Assembly (NCBI RefSeq): GCF_032362555.1
Contig: NC_083531.1
Coordinates: 372,001 to 436,000, forward strand
Length of the DNA: 64,000 nucleotides
Origin: Amyelois transitella
Taxonomy: Eukaryota > Arthropoda > Insecta > Lepidoptera > Pyralidae
Direction: 5' to 3'
Of the stretch, positions 10,236-23,300 are shown piece by piece (the first letter of the stretch is position 1; each line of letters begins with the position of its first letter). The notes beneath the pieces were generated by a model. That model saw only the letters and a list, made by a program, of their open reading frames with translations. It searched no databases and had not been told where the DNA came from. Made by a program: the position numbers and the translations under genes.

Positions 10236-11538
10236 CAGGCGTGTACTAATAGAGGCTATCTTTAAAATAACGGAACATTTTCATTGCACGCAAAGTCGCG
10301 AGAGTTTTCTAGTCAAAAGATAAACAAATGGAACGCATTTAAATTTGAACACGCATGCGTGTGTCCCACGGCGAGGGCTCCCTGTGAGGTAGTAGAGCTG
10401 CCGACGCGACGGCCCGCGCCCGCGTCCCGCCGAACACTGCCCACTTGTTCGCAAAACCACCTGTTATAACAGTTTAAAAACAAAGCGTTCGTATTTCGAA
10501 ATTTGATTTATTTTTCAGCCAGCTGCAATAGAGGTCAGTTAGTTTTGGAACTAATTTGATAAAAATATTTTGCAATCGATATGTACTAATTAAAAATCGA
10601 TTCGGGCGTTATATTTACGTGTAGATTTTCTTCTAATTTCAATTATATTGTTGTGGCCAGCTGCAATATAGCTCAGTTGTAATAAAGAAATAATAAATTA
10701 AAAAATTGCAACCAGCACTATTTAGTGAATTATCGATTCGGGCGTTATTTCTAAGCGTAAAATTGGGCGAACGGCCCTTTTCTAAATTATAAAAATAGTT
10801 TGTATATCAGCCGCGCTACCCCGTAAAAGTAAACTATGATGAAAATAAACAATGATAGAATTGAGATCCAAATAGTGACAGGTTGCTAGTTCATCGCCTA
10901 AAAAAAATCCCAAGTTTATAAGCCTTCTCGCTTAATTGACTTTATTAATCCAGATTGGGAGAGCACTAGCCAGTCTATAATAAAGGAGGGTTTTCAAACA
11001 AGAGCAAAGTCACGGGCAAAAGCAAAGTTAGTACATCTATAAATTCAGTGACGATAGTACTTAAAACAAACAAAATTATTTTAGTAACATATCGATCGCA
11101 ATGCCCACAGCGGTTGTTTTTGTACCAATATAGACACAATTGGTTGTTGATCAATTACTGTAAACTACCTGTGAAACGAAAAAAGCTGACTCTGTTAGAA
11201 GGGTGGAGGTGGATCAGTTTTCAAGTTGGACCAAGCCAAGCTAATGGGAAAACTGCATTAAAATAGAGCAAAAACTTTTGTGCCGTGTGTTAAACTGTTA
11301 TAAATCCCGGTTCATTTATTATTAAGGGCAGTCCCGGCTGTGTTTAGTATTGATCGGAGAGAAATAATACAGCGGTCTATTCTATTACAGGATCGTTTAC
11401 ATACATAATATAGTCACGTCTTCATCTCTTACGAGGGAGACAGAGCCAACAATAAGCTGTAGGACTTACTGATGAAATCGAAATTCAAAAAGTGAAAATT
11501 CGCTAGCCAATCGCCTAAAAGAAAAGAAATAGAAAAGA
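10236..11538. other. stretch with two degraded SINE-A fragments, no gene
   Basis: Contains minus-strand SINE-A remnants near 10840-10950 and 11400-11520, and a GC-rich patch near 10370-10440. A motif pair CAGCTGCAATA is repeated near 10520 and 10660, each followed by ATCGATTCGGGCGTTAT-like sequence, so an old local duplication is likely. No gene supported. Confidence 0.4.
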
Positions 11539-11862
11539 ATAGAAAAGGGTATGTTGAGATGGTTCGGTCATGTGGAGAGGATGAATGAAAACAGGTTGAC
11601 TAAGCAGATATACAAGGAGAGTGTGGAGGGAAAGGTCGGGGTGGGAAGACCTAGACGAACATATCTTGATCAAATTAAGGACGTCCTGGTGAAGGGTCAG
11701 GTCAAAAGTGCCCGAAACCGCCGAGCTTGCATGAAGAGAGTTATGAATGTGGATGAAGCAAAGGAAGTATGCAGGGATCGTGGCAAGTGGAAAGAGGTAG
11801 TCTCTGCCTACCCCTCCGGGAAAGAGGCGTGAGTTTATGTATGTATGTATGTATGTAACCGC
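11539..11862 (+). mobile_element. LINE 3'-end fragment, best preserved copy
   Basis: 5'-truncated LINE copy with the longest clean ORF end: 94 codons starting MLRWFGHVERMNENRL, through GRPRRTYLDQIKDVL, and ending [13 protein letters not shown] followed by a stop. The 3' end reads CCTCCGGGAAAGAGGCGTGA then TTT and (ATGT)n. The protein end is the conserved C-terminal region after the reverse transcriptase in RTE/CR1-like LINEs. The last 45 bases resemble the 3' end of SINE-A, which makes this LINE the likely helper of that SINE. Confidence 0.8.
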
Positions 11863-12340
11863 CTAAAAGAGCCTTTTTTAAATAAAGGTAAACCTTTAAC
11901 ATTCCTTTTAGGATTATTTACGTTCATAAAAATATCTTTATTTAATACTAGCGACTCAGCCCGGCTCCCCACGGGTAGCATTTAAAGATATAAACCTTCC
12001 ACAGAAAACCCTCATTCCAACATGTCAAACAGGAATAAAATCCGTTTATAACTTTCCGAGATTAGTGCAGACATACTTACAGAAAAAATGGAGGGTCATA
12101 GGTATAATTTAGTGATAGTGATGATATTTAATTAACTATTTTCTTATTTCTCCCGAATCCCGGTGACATCCTCACCTCTCCGGCAGCTCATGGCTTATGA
12201 CCATGATCCTAAATTGAGTAAGGTTTTTACACGAAGCGACTCCTGTCAGACCTCCGCAACCTTTGCAGGGGAACCTTACTTCTATTGAATTATGATAAAA
12301 AATGTGATTTATAAGATCTCAATATATGACATAACATAGC

Positions 12341-12493
12341 AGAGACTACCTCTTTCTACTTGCCACGATCTCTGCATACTTCCTTCGCTTCGTCCACATT
12401 CATAACTCTCTTCATGCCAACTCGGCGGTTTCGGGTACTTTTGACCTGACCCTTTACCAGGACGTTCTTAATTTGATCAAGATGACGTTAACT
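12341..12493 (-). repeat. LINE 3' fragment without tail
   Basis: Minus-strand piece of the same LINE ORF end (blocks CTTGCCACGATCTCTGCATA and TTTTGACCTGACCCTTTACC). The ATGT tail and terminal bases are missing. Confidence 0.65.
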
Positions 12494-12633
12494 AACATTT
12501 CTCATACAGTTGGGAACGTGACTATTAATTCTAGATTCTACCAGTACTAGATTAGTTCTAGATAGACCCCGCTAGTGAATGTTCGGTTACCCGCAAACGG
12601 CCAAAGTTCATATAATTAATAAAATATAGGTAT

Positions 12634-12893
12634 GTGTGGTTCCCGGCACCAATACAAAAAGAATAGGACCACTCCATCTCTTTCCCATGGATGTCGTAAA
12701 AGCCGACTAAGGGGTAGGCTTATAAACTTGGGATTCTTCTTTTAGGTGATGGGCTAGCAACCTGTCACTATTTGAATCTCAATTCTATCATTAAGCCAAA
12801 TAGCTGAACGTGACCTATCAGACTTTACAAGACGTTTGTAGGCTCTGTCTACCCCGCAAGGGATATAGACGTGATTATATGTATGTATGTATG
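12634..12893 (+). repeat. SINE-A copy, full length
   Basis: Starts at TGTGGTTCCCGGCACC and ends GACGTGATTATATGTATGTATG. A 7-bp target duplication TAGGTAT is visible at 12627-12633 and 12894-12900. Confidence 0.8.
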
Positions 12894-13739
12894 TAGGTAT
12901 ATACTTGCTGTAGTGGACTTCAGAGGTAGTGACCGGTAGTTAGCCTGAAGCCTGATATATAATTTCAAGTTAAGATGTAGCCTCTGCCTGCGCCTCCACG
13001 CAAGAGGCGAGATTTCATGAATGGATGGAACTCTGCCTTTGTTGGAGTTTCGACGTCATAATGAAATTCCATTGATCGATATATGTGCAAAGCGAATGTG
13101 TATTTATATACATTGTTTGTTTGTTTGTTTGTAAGAATGTAACAAAATATTTATTTTTATGTGCAATAAAGAGTCTCTCTACGAGATGAGACTTAATGAA
13201 GTAGAGAGAGATTTGAATCTCGATTCCTTCATTAAGTCTCGTGGCTTTTTAGTCTTTTCAAGACTGTTGGCTCGGTCTACTCGTAAGAATTATAGACGTG
13301 ACTACGTAATAGATACATCATTCTTTTAAACTATGAACTATTCGAATTTCAATTTCAACATTAAACTATATAGTAAGAAGTGTCTTTTCAAGACTTGGCT
13401 CTGTCTCCCCCTTAAGAGAAAAAGACGACCCCTTGATGGATAAAGACGTGATAATAATATATAATTATGTATGTAAAACTAATTGAACTACGACACTTTC
13501 ACTGCGCCACAGATTACAATAGGGAATACTATGTGATGAAAAATAGACATTTGTTATGGCAACTCCGCATTTTTGTATGATGGCAACACCAGACAGGCGC
13601 GCTCATTCAGCCATAAATATGTAACGCGTACGATCCCGCGGGACAGCGGTAATATCGGCGATGCGACCGACTTATCAAAAATGTAGCAGCATTGTCTGGG
13701 AATGGCTTACCTTAATAGATGAAGTTACTAAGAGTTTGT

Positions 13740-13992
13740 GCCGTGTGGTTCCCGGCACCAATACAAAAAAGAATAGGACCACTCCATCTCTTTCCCATGG
13801 ATGTCGTAAAAGGCGACTAAGGGGTAGGCTTATAAACTTGGGATTCTTCTTTTAGGCGATGGGCTAGTAACCTGTCACTATTTGAATCTCAATCCTATCT
13901 TAAAGCCTAATAGCTGAACGTGGCCTATCAGTCTTTAAAAGACTGTAGGCTCTGTCTACCCCGCAAGGGATATAGACGTGATTATATGTATG
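13740..13992 (+). repeat. SINE-A copy with 14-bp target duplication
   Basis: Clean insertion of 253 bp. The 14-bp direct repeat TACTAAGAGTTTGT flanks it at 13726-13739 and 13993-14006. This is one of the copies that fixes the ends of the family. Confidence 0.88.
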
Positions 13993-14029
13993 TACTAAGA
14001 GTTTGTACGTTTGTAAATACTTTATTGCC

Positions 14030-14740
14030 TTGTGGTTCCCGTAACCTTAGATCTTAAGAACAGGACCACTCCATATCTTTCGGATTGAAGTCGTAAAAGG
14101 CGATCAAGGGAAAGAATTTTTCATGAAAGCGATGGGCTATGGCAAAAGAATTTCAAGTTTATTAAACTATTCATTGATTGACTTTTCTTTTTTTTCTTTT
14201 ACAATCTGCATGGCTACCTGACCTGCATGGAAAACCAAGTAATAAAAAAGGGAATTTTAGTGGTATAAATATCCGAATTGCTATGCTATGCAAGATGATA
14301 TAAATAACACACACACAGGATATCCTAATTGTTATCCTAATGTTATCCTAATTGTTTCTAGTCATCACTCTTTCGTTTATCTGTGCGAGTTCTGACGATT
14401 GCCAGCGCCCTGCATCATTATGCTGCGAGCCTTGGACTCCGCTTCGCAATTTCATAGTCATCTGTTACGTCTTATTTCACTAACAATTTTTTTTTTTTGG
14501 TTTTTGACGAGTACGTACGTAATACGAAATATGTACGAGTAATTACGTACGAAATACGAGTACTCGTATATGGAATTTTTAGTTTTACTCGTGCAGAATA
14601 ATCATCACGTGAAAGCTTTTGCATACATATTATATATACATAAATTCCTGCCTATATCCTTTACGGGGAAGACATAGTCAACGGTCTCAAAAACACTAAA
14701 AAGCCACGTTCAGCCGTATGGTTTAATGATGGAATTCGTT
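14030..14740. other. degraded SINE-A fragments, no gene
   Basis: Plus-strand 5' fragment at about 14030-14160 and minus-strand 3' fragment at about 14640-14740. Short tandem TTATCCTAAT units lie near 14317-14360 and an ACGTACGTAATACGA-like repeat near 14510-14570. No gene seen. Confidence 0.5.
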
Positions 14741-15144
14741 CATAAACTTTTGCAATAATAACATTACAAAGTTGAATAAGAACCTAACTTTATTGCCGGT
14801 TCAAGAGATGTGGTATGGTCCCGCGGGAGGCCAGTAATATCGGAGATGGCGGTGACGACCGCGGCATTAAATATGTATATCTTGACGCGGAGCGCGGAGA
14901 TGTATGACACGAGTGACATACATTTTGTTGATCGAGTTTGTTAGAGTCGCTGGCTCACATTGTAAACATACACATATTTCATGCTTTTATTCCTCACGGG
15001 GTTAACAGATAAGTTAATATAATTATTTATTCTTTGAATATGGTTACAATATAGGTGTTAACTATTTAGGTACAGTTTCTGTGAACACATATTCTACCTC
15101 TTAAGGCGTCGGAATTATATACATATAATTTAAATAAGCAGCGT

Positions 15145-15406
15145 AGCCGTGTGGTTCCCGGCACCAATACAAAAAAGAATAGGACCACTTCATCTCTTTC
15201 CAATGGATGTCGTAAAAGGCGACTAAGGGATAGGCTTACAAACTTGGGATTCATTTTTAGGCGATGGGCTAGCAACCTGTCTCTATTTGGATCTCAATAC
15301 TATCAATAAGCCAAATAGCTGAACGTTGCCGATCAGTCTTTTCAAGACTGTTGGCTCTGTCTACCCCACAAGGGATATAGACGTGACCATATGTATGTAT
15401 GTATGT
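15145..15406 (+). repeat. SINE-A copy with 8-bp target duplication
   Basis: Full-length copy flanked by AGCAGCGT at 15137-15144 and 15407-15414. It ends in ATGTATGTATGTATGT. Confidence 0.82.
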
Positions 15407-16093
15407 AGCAGCGTGTCTAGTTATAGATTATAGACATCATAATCATAATTATGATCATTTTGTCAATATTTCAATGTGGAATAATAATAATAATTTGTCA
15501 TATTTTGATATTAATGAAAAAATTAAAAATTAATTAAATTGACAATAAAATATAAAAAATAATAAAAAGTATTTGTACTTTGTTGCGGGTAGCTCGTTTT
15601 GTCTAAATTATTCATATTAATTTGTTGTCATATGACTAATTGTAAAAGGCGACTAAAAGAAAGGCTAATAATAAACGATATTCTTCTTTTAGACGATGGC
15701 CTAGCAACCTGCCCTATTTGCATCTCAATTCATCCATCATTTAGCTATAGGGCTGAGTGTGGCCTTTCAGTCTTTGCGAGACTGTTCGCTCTGACTACCA
15801 CTTTAACGATGAAGACAAATTCTGTGTATGTTGGTATTGGAGCACAGTTCGCGTGTACAGTGGGCAGCAATACGTGCCAAGTGGATATCATTATGGACCG
15901 GATCCGAATACCAATATCCGGCCGCCCTCCGTCCGGAGACCGGACAAGCTTCATATTTGTCGGCGGCGGATTTATTTTTACTCAGGTTTTTATTGCGTAT
16001 TAAAATTAATGAAATCATATTGGTGTCGTGTGATTCCCGGCACCAATAGAAAAAAGAATAGGACCACTCCATCTCTTCACTCCATTTTCTTTA

Positions 16094-16505
16094 ATAAGAA
16101 TAGGAAAACTCAAATTATACATTCACCAATGAAAAGTAAAGGGCATCGCAAATAAAGCTAACTCCACTAAAACATTAATACATATTTTATGAACAGTAAA
16201 AGCCTGATGATCCGAGCGCGACCCCGCGTTATACATATTTGTATTAAGGATCATACCTATCATAATCCATGTACTTTTGATGAAGAATGAAAATATTACT
16301 TGGATATTATCTCTATGATCCCATTTCAAGTTATACTATAAGTGCCGTGTGGTTTTCGGCACTATAGAATAGTACCAATCCACATCTTTCTCATGGATGT
16401 CGTAAAAGGCGACTAAAGTATAGGCAACCTGTCACTATCTGAATCTCAATTATGTCATTAAGTCAAACAGCTGGACGTGGCCTTTCAGTCTTTTGAAGAC
16501 AATAC
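16094..16505 (+). repeat. left arm of a long inverted pair (unnamed repeat plus SINE-A-like piece)
   Basis: About 240 bp of an unnamed repeat (contains AAGCCTGATGATCCGAGCGC and ATTAAGGATCATACCTATCA) followed by a diverged SINE-A copy starting AAGTGCCGTGTGGTTTTCGG. The same combination occurs in reverse at 18722-19330. The two arms flank the first KChIP exon. Confidence 0.65.
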
Positions 16506-17203
16506 ATATGTATTGACTGGCGGTCTTATTTTTCTCGTTTACTTTGCCTGTGGTACATACATTGACCACTTATATACAATATAACACTAACAAATAATGT
16601 TACTTTTAAAAGTGATAGAATTTTCATGATCAAAAATTCTGAAGATAAGCCCGCACATACAAACAAAAGAAACTTTAACTCTTTAGAATATACGTATCTA
16701 TGTATATATACTGATATGAATGAAATTATACGATGATGCTACGAATTAATAAACGCCCGAAATCATATTTCATTTTGAAAGTATCATATTTTGGACATTT
16801 GTTTTCACTGCATCGTTAAAGGATTTATTTAATGTACATCTAAATTTGTTTTTGTTTCTTTCTTATTAATCTGCCTCAGACAAGTACTAACTTTTGTAAC
16901 GTTTGGTAAATTTTTTTGTTGGTTATTAAAATATAATAAATCAAATAATATTTTGTAAATCTTTTTGATCCTAAAGTTAGAGGTACTGCAAAAGACTGTG
17001 TTAAGTATTTACCTTTAAAATATTTTTCAAAAGATTAACCATATTCATATAAAACAAATGACTAAAAATAATGATAATAAATGACAAAACTAATTAAAGA
17101 TGCACAGCATCACCTAAATAAAATAACTACACGTCGGTATCTTTAAAAAAAAATACAAATCAGCCATATACTTATTATATAGTCTATGACATTACGAACT
17201 GCT
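16506..17203. other. AT-rich stretch upstream of the KChIP first exon
   Basis: No repeat family or gene recognised. It would contain the distal promoter of the KChIP gene if the first exon at 17370 is correct. Confidence 0.35.
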
Positions 17204-17204
17204 T

Positions 17205-17369
17205 TATAAAAAAAAATCTATCCACTTTGAGTTGGCAGTGTTTAGAAGCGGCGCGGCGTACAAAAGTGGTATTAACGTATTGAACTAAATAGTGACCGGA
17301 GCGGCTGCAAACTGAACCAGAAGCGACAAGCCAACCTACCTCCTGTCGCGTAGGGAGCCAGCGACAGCT
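17205..17369 (+). promoter_or_regulatory. candidate KChIP promoter and 5' UTR
   Basis: TATAAA at 17205-17210 lies about 30 bases before GGCAGTG near 17235, which fits an arthropod initiator. The 130 bases up to the ATG at 17370 are distinctly more GC-rich than their surroundings and contain no repeat. Transcription from here is inferred. Confidence 0.4.
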
Positions 17370-17382
17370 ATGAGCATAATGG
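17370..17382 (+). CDS. KChIP exon 1 (MSIM)
   Basis: ATGAGCATAATGG followed by the strong donor GTAAGT at 17383. It leaves phase 1, which joins exactly to the two leading bases of the exon at 31709. KChIP genes commonly use several alternative short first exons, so others may exist outside the window or in the 14-kb intron. A Helitron-like repeat begins only 20 bases after the donor. Confidence 0.6.
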
Positions 17383-20300
17383 GTAAGTTTTTTTTTATAC
17401 AGAAACTAGCTTTTACTAGCTTCGCCCGCGCGAATTTAGCGCCACCTACAATAGAAAACAGGACTTTCGCAAAACACGCGGGATCTATAGTTTTAATCGG
17501 GATTAAAAGAACCTATGTCCTTCACCACAATCTTAAATATATATACGCAAAATTACAAGAAGGTTGGTTCAGTAAATAACGCGTGATAAGGCAACGAACA
17601 AATAAACTTACTTTCGCATTTTAGCTGGGATTAGTATAGTATTGTGCAGTTTGTATCCCATAACTACATTCAAACTTACTTAGGGCTGTCTCAATCTGTG
17701 CTATAGTTTCCGATTATATTTTTTATTATTAGACAAATTTATGAATGAATGTATGAACAGATTTCTCATGATCATGATGGTCATGAAACTATACGAACGT
17801 ATCTTGATAAAATCAATGACGTCCTGGTAAAAGGTCAGGTCAAAAGTACCCGAAACCGAAATGTGGATGAAGCGAAGGAAGTATGCAGAGATCGTGGCAA
17901 GTGGAAAGATGTAGTCTCTGCTTACCCCTCCGTGAAATGAATCTAGAAAGAATGAAAAGGAAAGAGTGAAATGAATCTGAATGAATCGGGAAAGAGGCGT
18001 GATTTCATGTATGTATGTATGAAACTATAATGTATATAACTCAGAGCCACTGGTAGGTGCATGGCCGCGGAATGATTCGAACCTGTGCTACCTGCGCATA
18101 ACGGTTTTTTTATTCAGGTACTTTACCTGTTCGGCCACTGACACTCGTGCTCACCGACAGAGCTAATTACATTCAGAAATGGCTTTTTCAATAACGCGGC
18201 CCTCGCGATGTTTGGTATCCATTTAGTAGTCAGTTTGTGCAGTCTCGGTAGCGGAAGGTAAATAGATTTTGACTGATTGAACGGGGACAAATGTAGTTGT
18301 CATATATATACATGACACATAACAACATACATGTTGAGGATGTTTGAATTAACTATAAGCTGTTTGCTGTCCAGCCTGAGCGTGCGCTAAAAATGTTTTT
18401 TTTTGTTAATGTTATCTAAAAAGAGATAATTTAGCGTGTCTGCTTTTTTTTTAGGTGATGGTCTAGCCAGCATCCTGTCGCTATTTGAATTTCAATTCTA
18501 TCATTAAGCCAAATAGCTGAACGTGGCTTATCAGTTTTTATACGACTGTTGGCTCTGTCTACCCAACAAGGGATATAGACGTGATCATATGTATGTGTAT
18601 GTATGTTTGTCTGCATATTTAAAGGTGGCTGTCGCGGCACATCACGCCTCAAGCATCGCTCAGCAATGAAACTCATTTCTCACCAACATTGCTCTGCGTT
18701 GTAGCTTTGTGTCTGTTGGCCTATCCTTTAGTCGCCTTTTACTACATCCATGAGAAAGATATGGATTGGAACTATTCTGTGTCGTGTGGTTCCCGGCACC
18801 AATACAAAAAAGAATAGGACCACTCCATCTCTTTCCCATAGATGTCGTAAAAGGCGACTAAGGGATAGGCTTAAAAACTTGGGTTTCTTCTTTTAGGCGA
18901 TGGGCTAGCAACCTGTCACTATTAAAATCTCAATTCTATCATTAACCCTAATAGCTGAACGTGGCCATTCAGTTTTTCCAAGACTGTTGGCTCTGTCTAC
19001 CCCGCAAGGGATATAGACGTGACCATATGTATGTATGTGGAACTATTCTATAGTGCCGAAAACCACAAGGCACTTATAATATCACTTGAAATGGGATCAT
19101 AAAGAGAATATCCAAGTAATATTTTCTAACAAATTATACTACCTGTCTACAGCTTCGTTAAACGTACATGGATTATGATAGGTATGATCCTCAATACAAA
19201 TATAACGCGGGGTCGCGCTCGGATCATCAGGCTTTTACTGTTCATAAAATATGTATAAATGTTTTAGTGGAGTTAGCTTTATTTGCGATGCCCTTTACTT
19301 TTCATTTGTGAATGTATAATTTGAGTTTTATACCAAAGTAGCTTTTAGCCGCAGCTTCGCTCGCGTGTATTTAGCGCTATTTACAAAAGGCAACGAATTT
19401 AGCGCCACCTATGAACAAGGTATTACGCAAATCACACAAGAACGGTATTTACCGGGATGGAAGGTACTCTATGTCCTTTTCCAGACTCTTAATCTATACT
19501 AATATTATAAAGCTGAAGAGTTTGTTTGTTTGTTTGTTTGAACGCGCTTATCTCAGAAACTAATGGTTCGAACTGAAAAATTATTTTTGCGTTGAATAGA
19601 CCATTTATCGAGGAAGGTTTTAGCTATATAACATCACGCTGCAACTATTAGGAGCAAAGAAATAATATAAAAAAAATATATACAGTAATAATACAGTAGA
19701 TAACCCTTGAAGAGGTAACAAACAAACATATAAACTCACTTTCGCATTTATAGTATAATATTAGTTCGCTCCCGCTACACTGCTTTTTAGATAAAGACTG
19801 AGCCACCTTATGAGGAGACTAGTGCCTTATTAGATAATGTATGTAATTTACTTAATATATGTAAGTTAACGTAAGCATTAAGCTGCAGTGTAGTGTGTAC
19901 CGCCGCTTCTTCTACACATGCGCTTTGGAAGCGGTAGTAGTTATAATTAGATTTAAGTGATGTATTACTTCTGTATCCAATTTTGAAAACATAAATATAT
20001 TTTATTTATAATGCAGATAGTACTAGCAAAAATTGCTGTGAAACGTATCTACCTTCCTGCTTCGGAGCTATCATCTGTGGACAGTGCGGAGGTAATATAC
20101 GCGTGGCCCGACGTGACCACGACGCGGAGACGTGACCAGAATGAGCGCTCGGTCATTTTTGGTCACAATAGCCAGGTGAAACGTCCGTGTTAGATTATTG
20201 CGATTGTGGACCATGCGCTTGTTTTAATAATCTATGTTTAAATATTTATTGTTTAATTTACGCACTGGCCGCTAACAAAAAATTAATAATTTTAAGAGTC

Positions 20301-23300
20301 GACAAAGTACGATCGTCTATTGTTAATTTGAACAACAGTGTTATGGATTAGAATTACTTATGATATTTTTATTTATATTATAGTTTTCTTTATTTTTACC
20401 AACACGGTATTTTATTTTATTTCCCAGCTTAATTATCTAAACAATATATGTCTATACATAATAATCTTTATCCCTTACGGGGTAGACAGACGCAACGGGG
20501 AAATATAATATAGTTGGGACTGGGATTGCATTATTGAGCGTTGTGTGTTGACTGAAAGTGATGTTTGCAAGAATGCAAAGAATAAAATGGAAAAGATAAA
20601 AGCTTTAAAAGTATTTTCAATGTGATATTCATGTGTGCGGTGCATTGTTTGATAATAATGTATGGCCGGTGATATCGCGTCTCGCGGCGCGGCGAGAATA
20701 AATGGTTATTTTTATCAATTCACACTCGCTAACTTACTTATTGTATGTATGTATGATTTTCAATGTAAATATTGCACATAGCTACAGATTATTGTAGGTA
20801 TATTCAGACTAGTATTATAATATCAAGCTAGTCATGCAATCACCCTCTACTAGAGTCCTATGTAAATCCCTAAATACTAAGAATCTATAACTAATTTAGT
20901 GCATGTCAGCACTTTTAGGGACTTCCATAGAGCCTGAATGCATTGTTGTATTTTATCAGACTATTCTTGTCGTGGACCTCCGACAGATGTCCCATTTAAA
21001 TATTACAATATAACTTTTGTAATTAATATTAAATAAATATGTTTATTTTAAATAATTTTTATAACTTTTTAAAATGTCCCCCATACGTTCCCGAATCAAG
21101 TCTAGCTTCTTCCTCTTGACAGCTAAATACTGGCCATTGTTTAGTCACGATCGTGATAACACTGATAACGGATAACTTTATACAACATTTTGTAAGAGGT
21201 ACTTAATTCGACGGCCTCTGTAGCGCAGCGGTAGTACGCTTGTCTGTGACACCGGAGGTCCCGGGTTCGAATCCAAATGGCACAGGAACCTCGTAATGAA
21301 TTGTAGTTTAATTTGAACTTAAATCAAAATTCAGTGCACTCTGTACATAAATCTTTTTAAAATTGGCAATCTATAAAATATATATATATATTTTTTTTTT
21401 TTTAATATTAAAATCTCATATAAATATATTAATCTCAACACTGTATTCTCTCGTCCACATTCTATTCTAAGTTTAATTGATAGATATTGTTAAGTTGGAG
21501 TTGTTGTAGAAAATGTTGCAGTGCAGTATGTTACCGCTTCTTCTGCACTGACGCCTTGGAAGCGGCAGTAAACTTAGTTTTAAGTAATTTATTTGACGTC
21601 AACCAATGTTGTGAAACCAAACGTTTTGACAATTATTAAGCGATATGAAGTATCCTATAATAATGAATAAAATTTTGAATTTTGAATACATACATTCAAT
21701 CACGCCTGTCTCCCATTGGGAATTCTCCCACTTTGAATAATAAGACTTAAATAAAATTTGTTTACATCGAGTTTTATCATTATCGACTCTGCCTATCCCG
21801 TTAGAGATAAAGACGTGAAACGTGCACTAGTATGTATGAAGCCTTCAGTTACCTTTGTTCTAACGAAGCGAAACTTCGACCTTCATCTTTTGAATCCAAT
21901 CAAACAACATAAATTCGTTCAAAGGGGCATTAAACAACTTGTTGTCAAAGGAATCTTGAACTTATGTTCTATAAATTAAAGCTCAGATTCTTGTACAAAA
22001 ACAATTTATTATTATAATAGATCGGAATATCTTTTCCTTAGAATAAGAAAGGGTTTGAGCTCTATAGGAAATTACAAAGTAATGATGTTAACTGCGAACG
22101 ATATTGGTCCACATTTATTTATTGACGACAAACATACATACATATGATCAGTGTGCCCTTACGGGGTAGACATAGCCGACATTTTACTTCGAGTTTGTCA
22201 AACAATGCAGCGTCTGTTGTACCTACCTATTAATAAGATATTCACCGATGAGGCTGTCAAAATGACAGAATATTGGCACTTCTTAATCTTATTCCCATGG
22301 ATGTCGTAAAAGGCGTCTAAGGGAAAGGTTTATATACTTGGGATTATTCTTTTAGGGGATGGGCTAGCAACCTGTCACTATTTGAACAGCTGAACATGGC
22401 CTATCAAGCTTTTCAAGACCGTTGGCTCTGTCTGTCCGCCAGGGATATAGACGTGGCTATGAGTTTATAAAAAAAATAACTTTACAAAGACAATCTCTGG
22501 AGCATTTGGATAAAAAATCGAGGCTTGGCTAACTGAGAGTGGTTTTAATAATGTTCAAAGCGAATCCGGCCTAAGTTTGGGAGTTTGAAACTCGAGTTCG
22601 TCGGAGCGAGCTCGGAGCGACCTCTCATAATGTCGTTCTACCGCAAAAAACTCACGGTTTTTTATTTGAAGTTTTACGCTGGCCTTGGAGCCAAGGAGAG
22701 TTTAGCTTCTTTATGGAACAGATCGTAATGGTCAATCAAGGGAAAGGTTTCGTTCGGCTTTTTGTCCATATTATGCAGATTAAAATTTGAATTTTAAACC
22801 TGTCACTGTCTCTCAATTCCATCATAAGACTCGCGTCATGCGACTGTTGGCTCTGTCTACCCTGTCTAACTGAAGTCGATGTATTTGATGTTATAATCTA
22901 GAAAGTTAACTTTGATTTCTTAACAAATTGCGAACAGATAAGACAAAACTTTGAATTCTATGGATAATACAAAAATTAAGATGAAGCGAAAGAAGTATGC
23001 AGAGATCGTGGCAAGTGGAAGGATGTAGTGTCTGCCTACTCTCTGGTAAAGAGGCATTATTATATGTATGTATGTTTAAAAAAAAAACTACAAAAATTGG
23101 TGCTCACAGTGCAACTTACTCTTAAACTACGATACTCCTACGAAGCAGGCATTTGCTATAAGAATACTACGATGTAGCAGTAATGCTACAAAATTACACT
23201 AGCTACGAAAACGGTGGAGCAGTGGAGCTACGAAGTAGACATTGCTATGACAATGCTACGAAGCTGCACTCGCTACGAAGATGCTACGACAATACGCGGT

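Noticed and set aside
15599..16155. Cluster of overlapping ORFs of 69-134 codons
   Set aside because: They cover SINE-A fragments and unique sequence on both strands at once; none has a coding signature or is linked to other exons.
21212..21275. Possible tRNA genes (also at 7310-7370, 44660-44725, 24405-24470)
   Set aside because: A and B boxes are present, but the sequences continue into SINE bodies and the acceptor stems do not close, so they are SINE heads.
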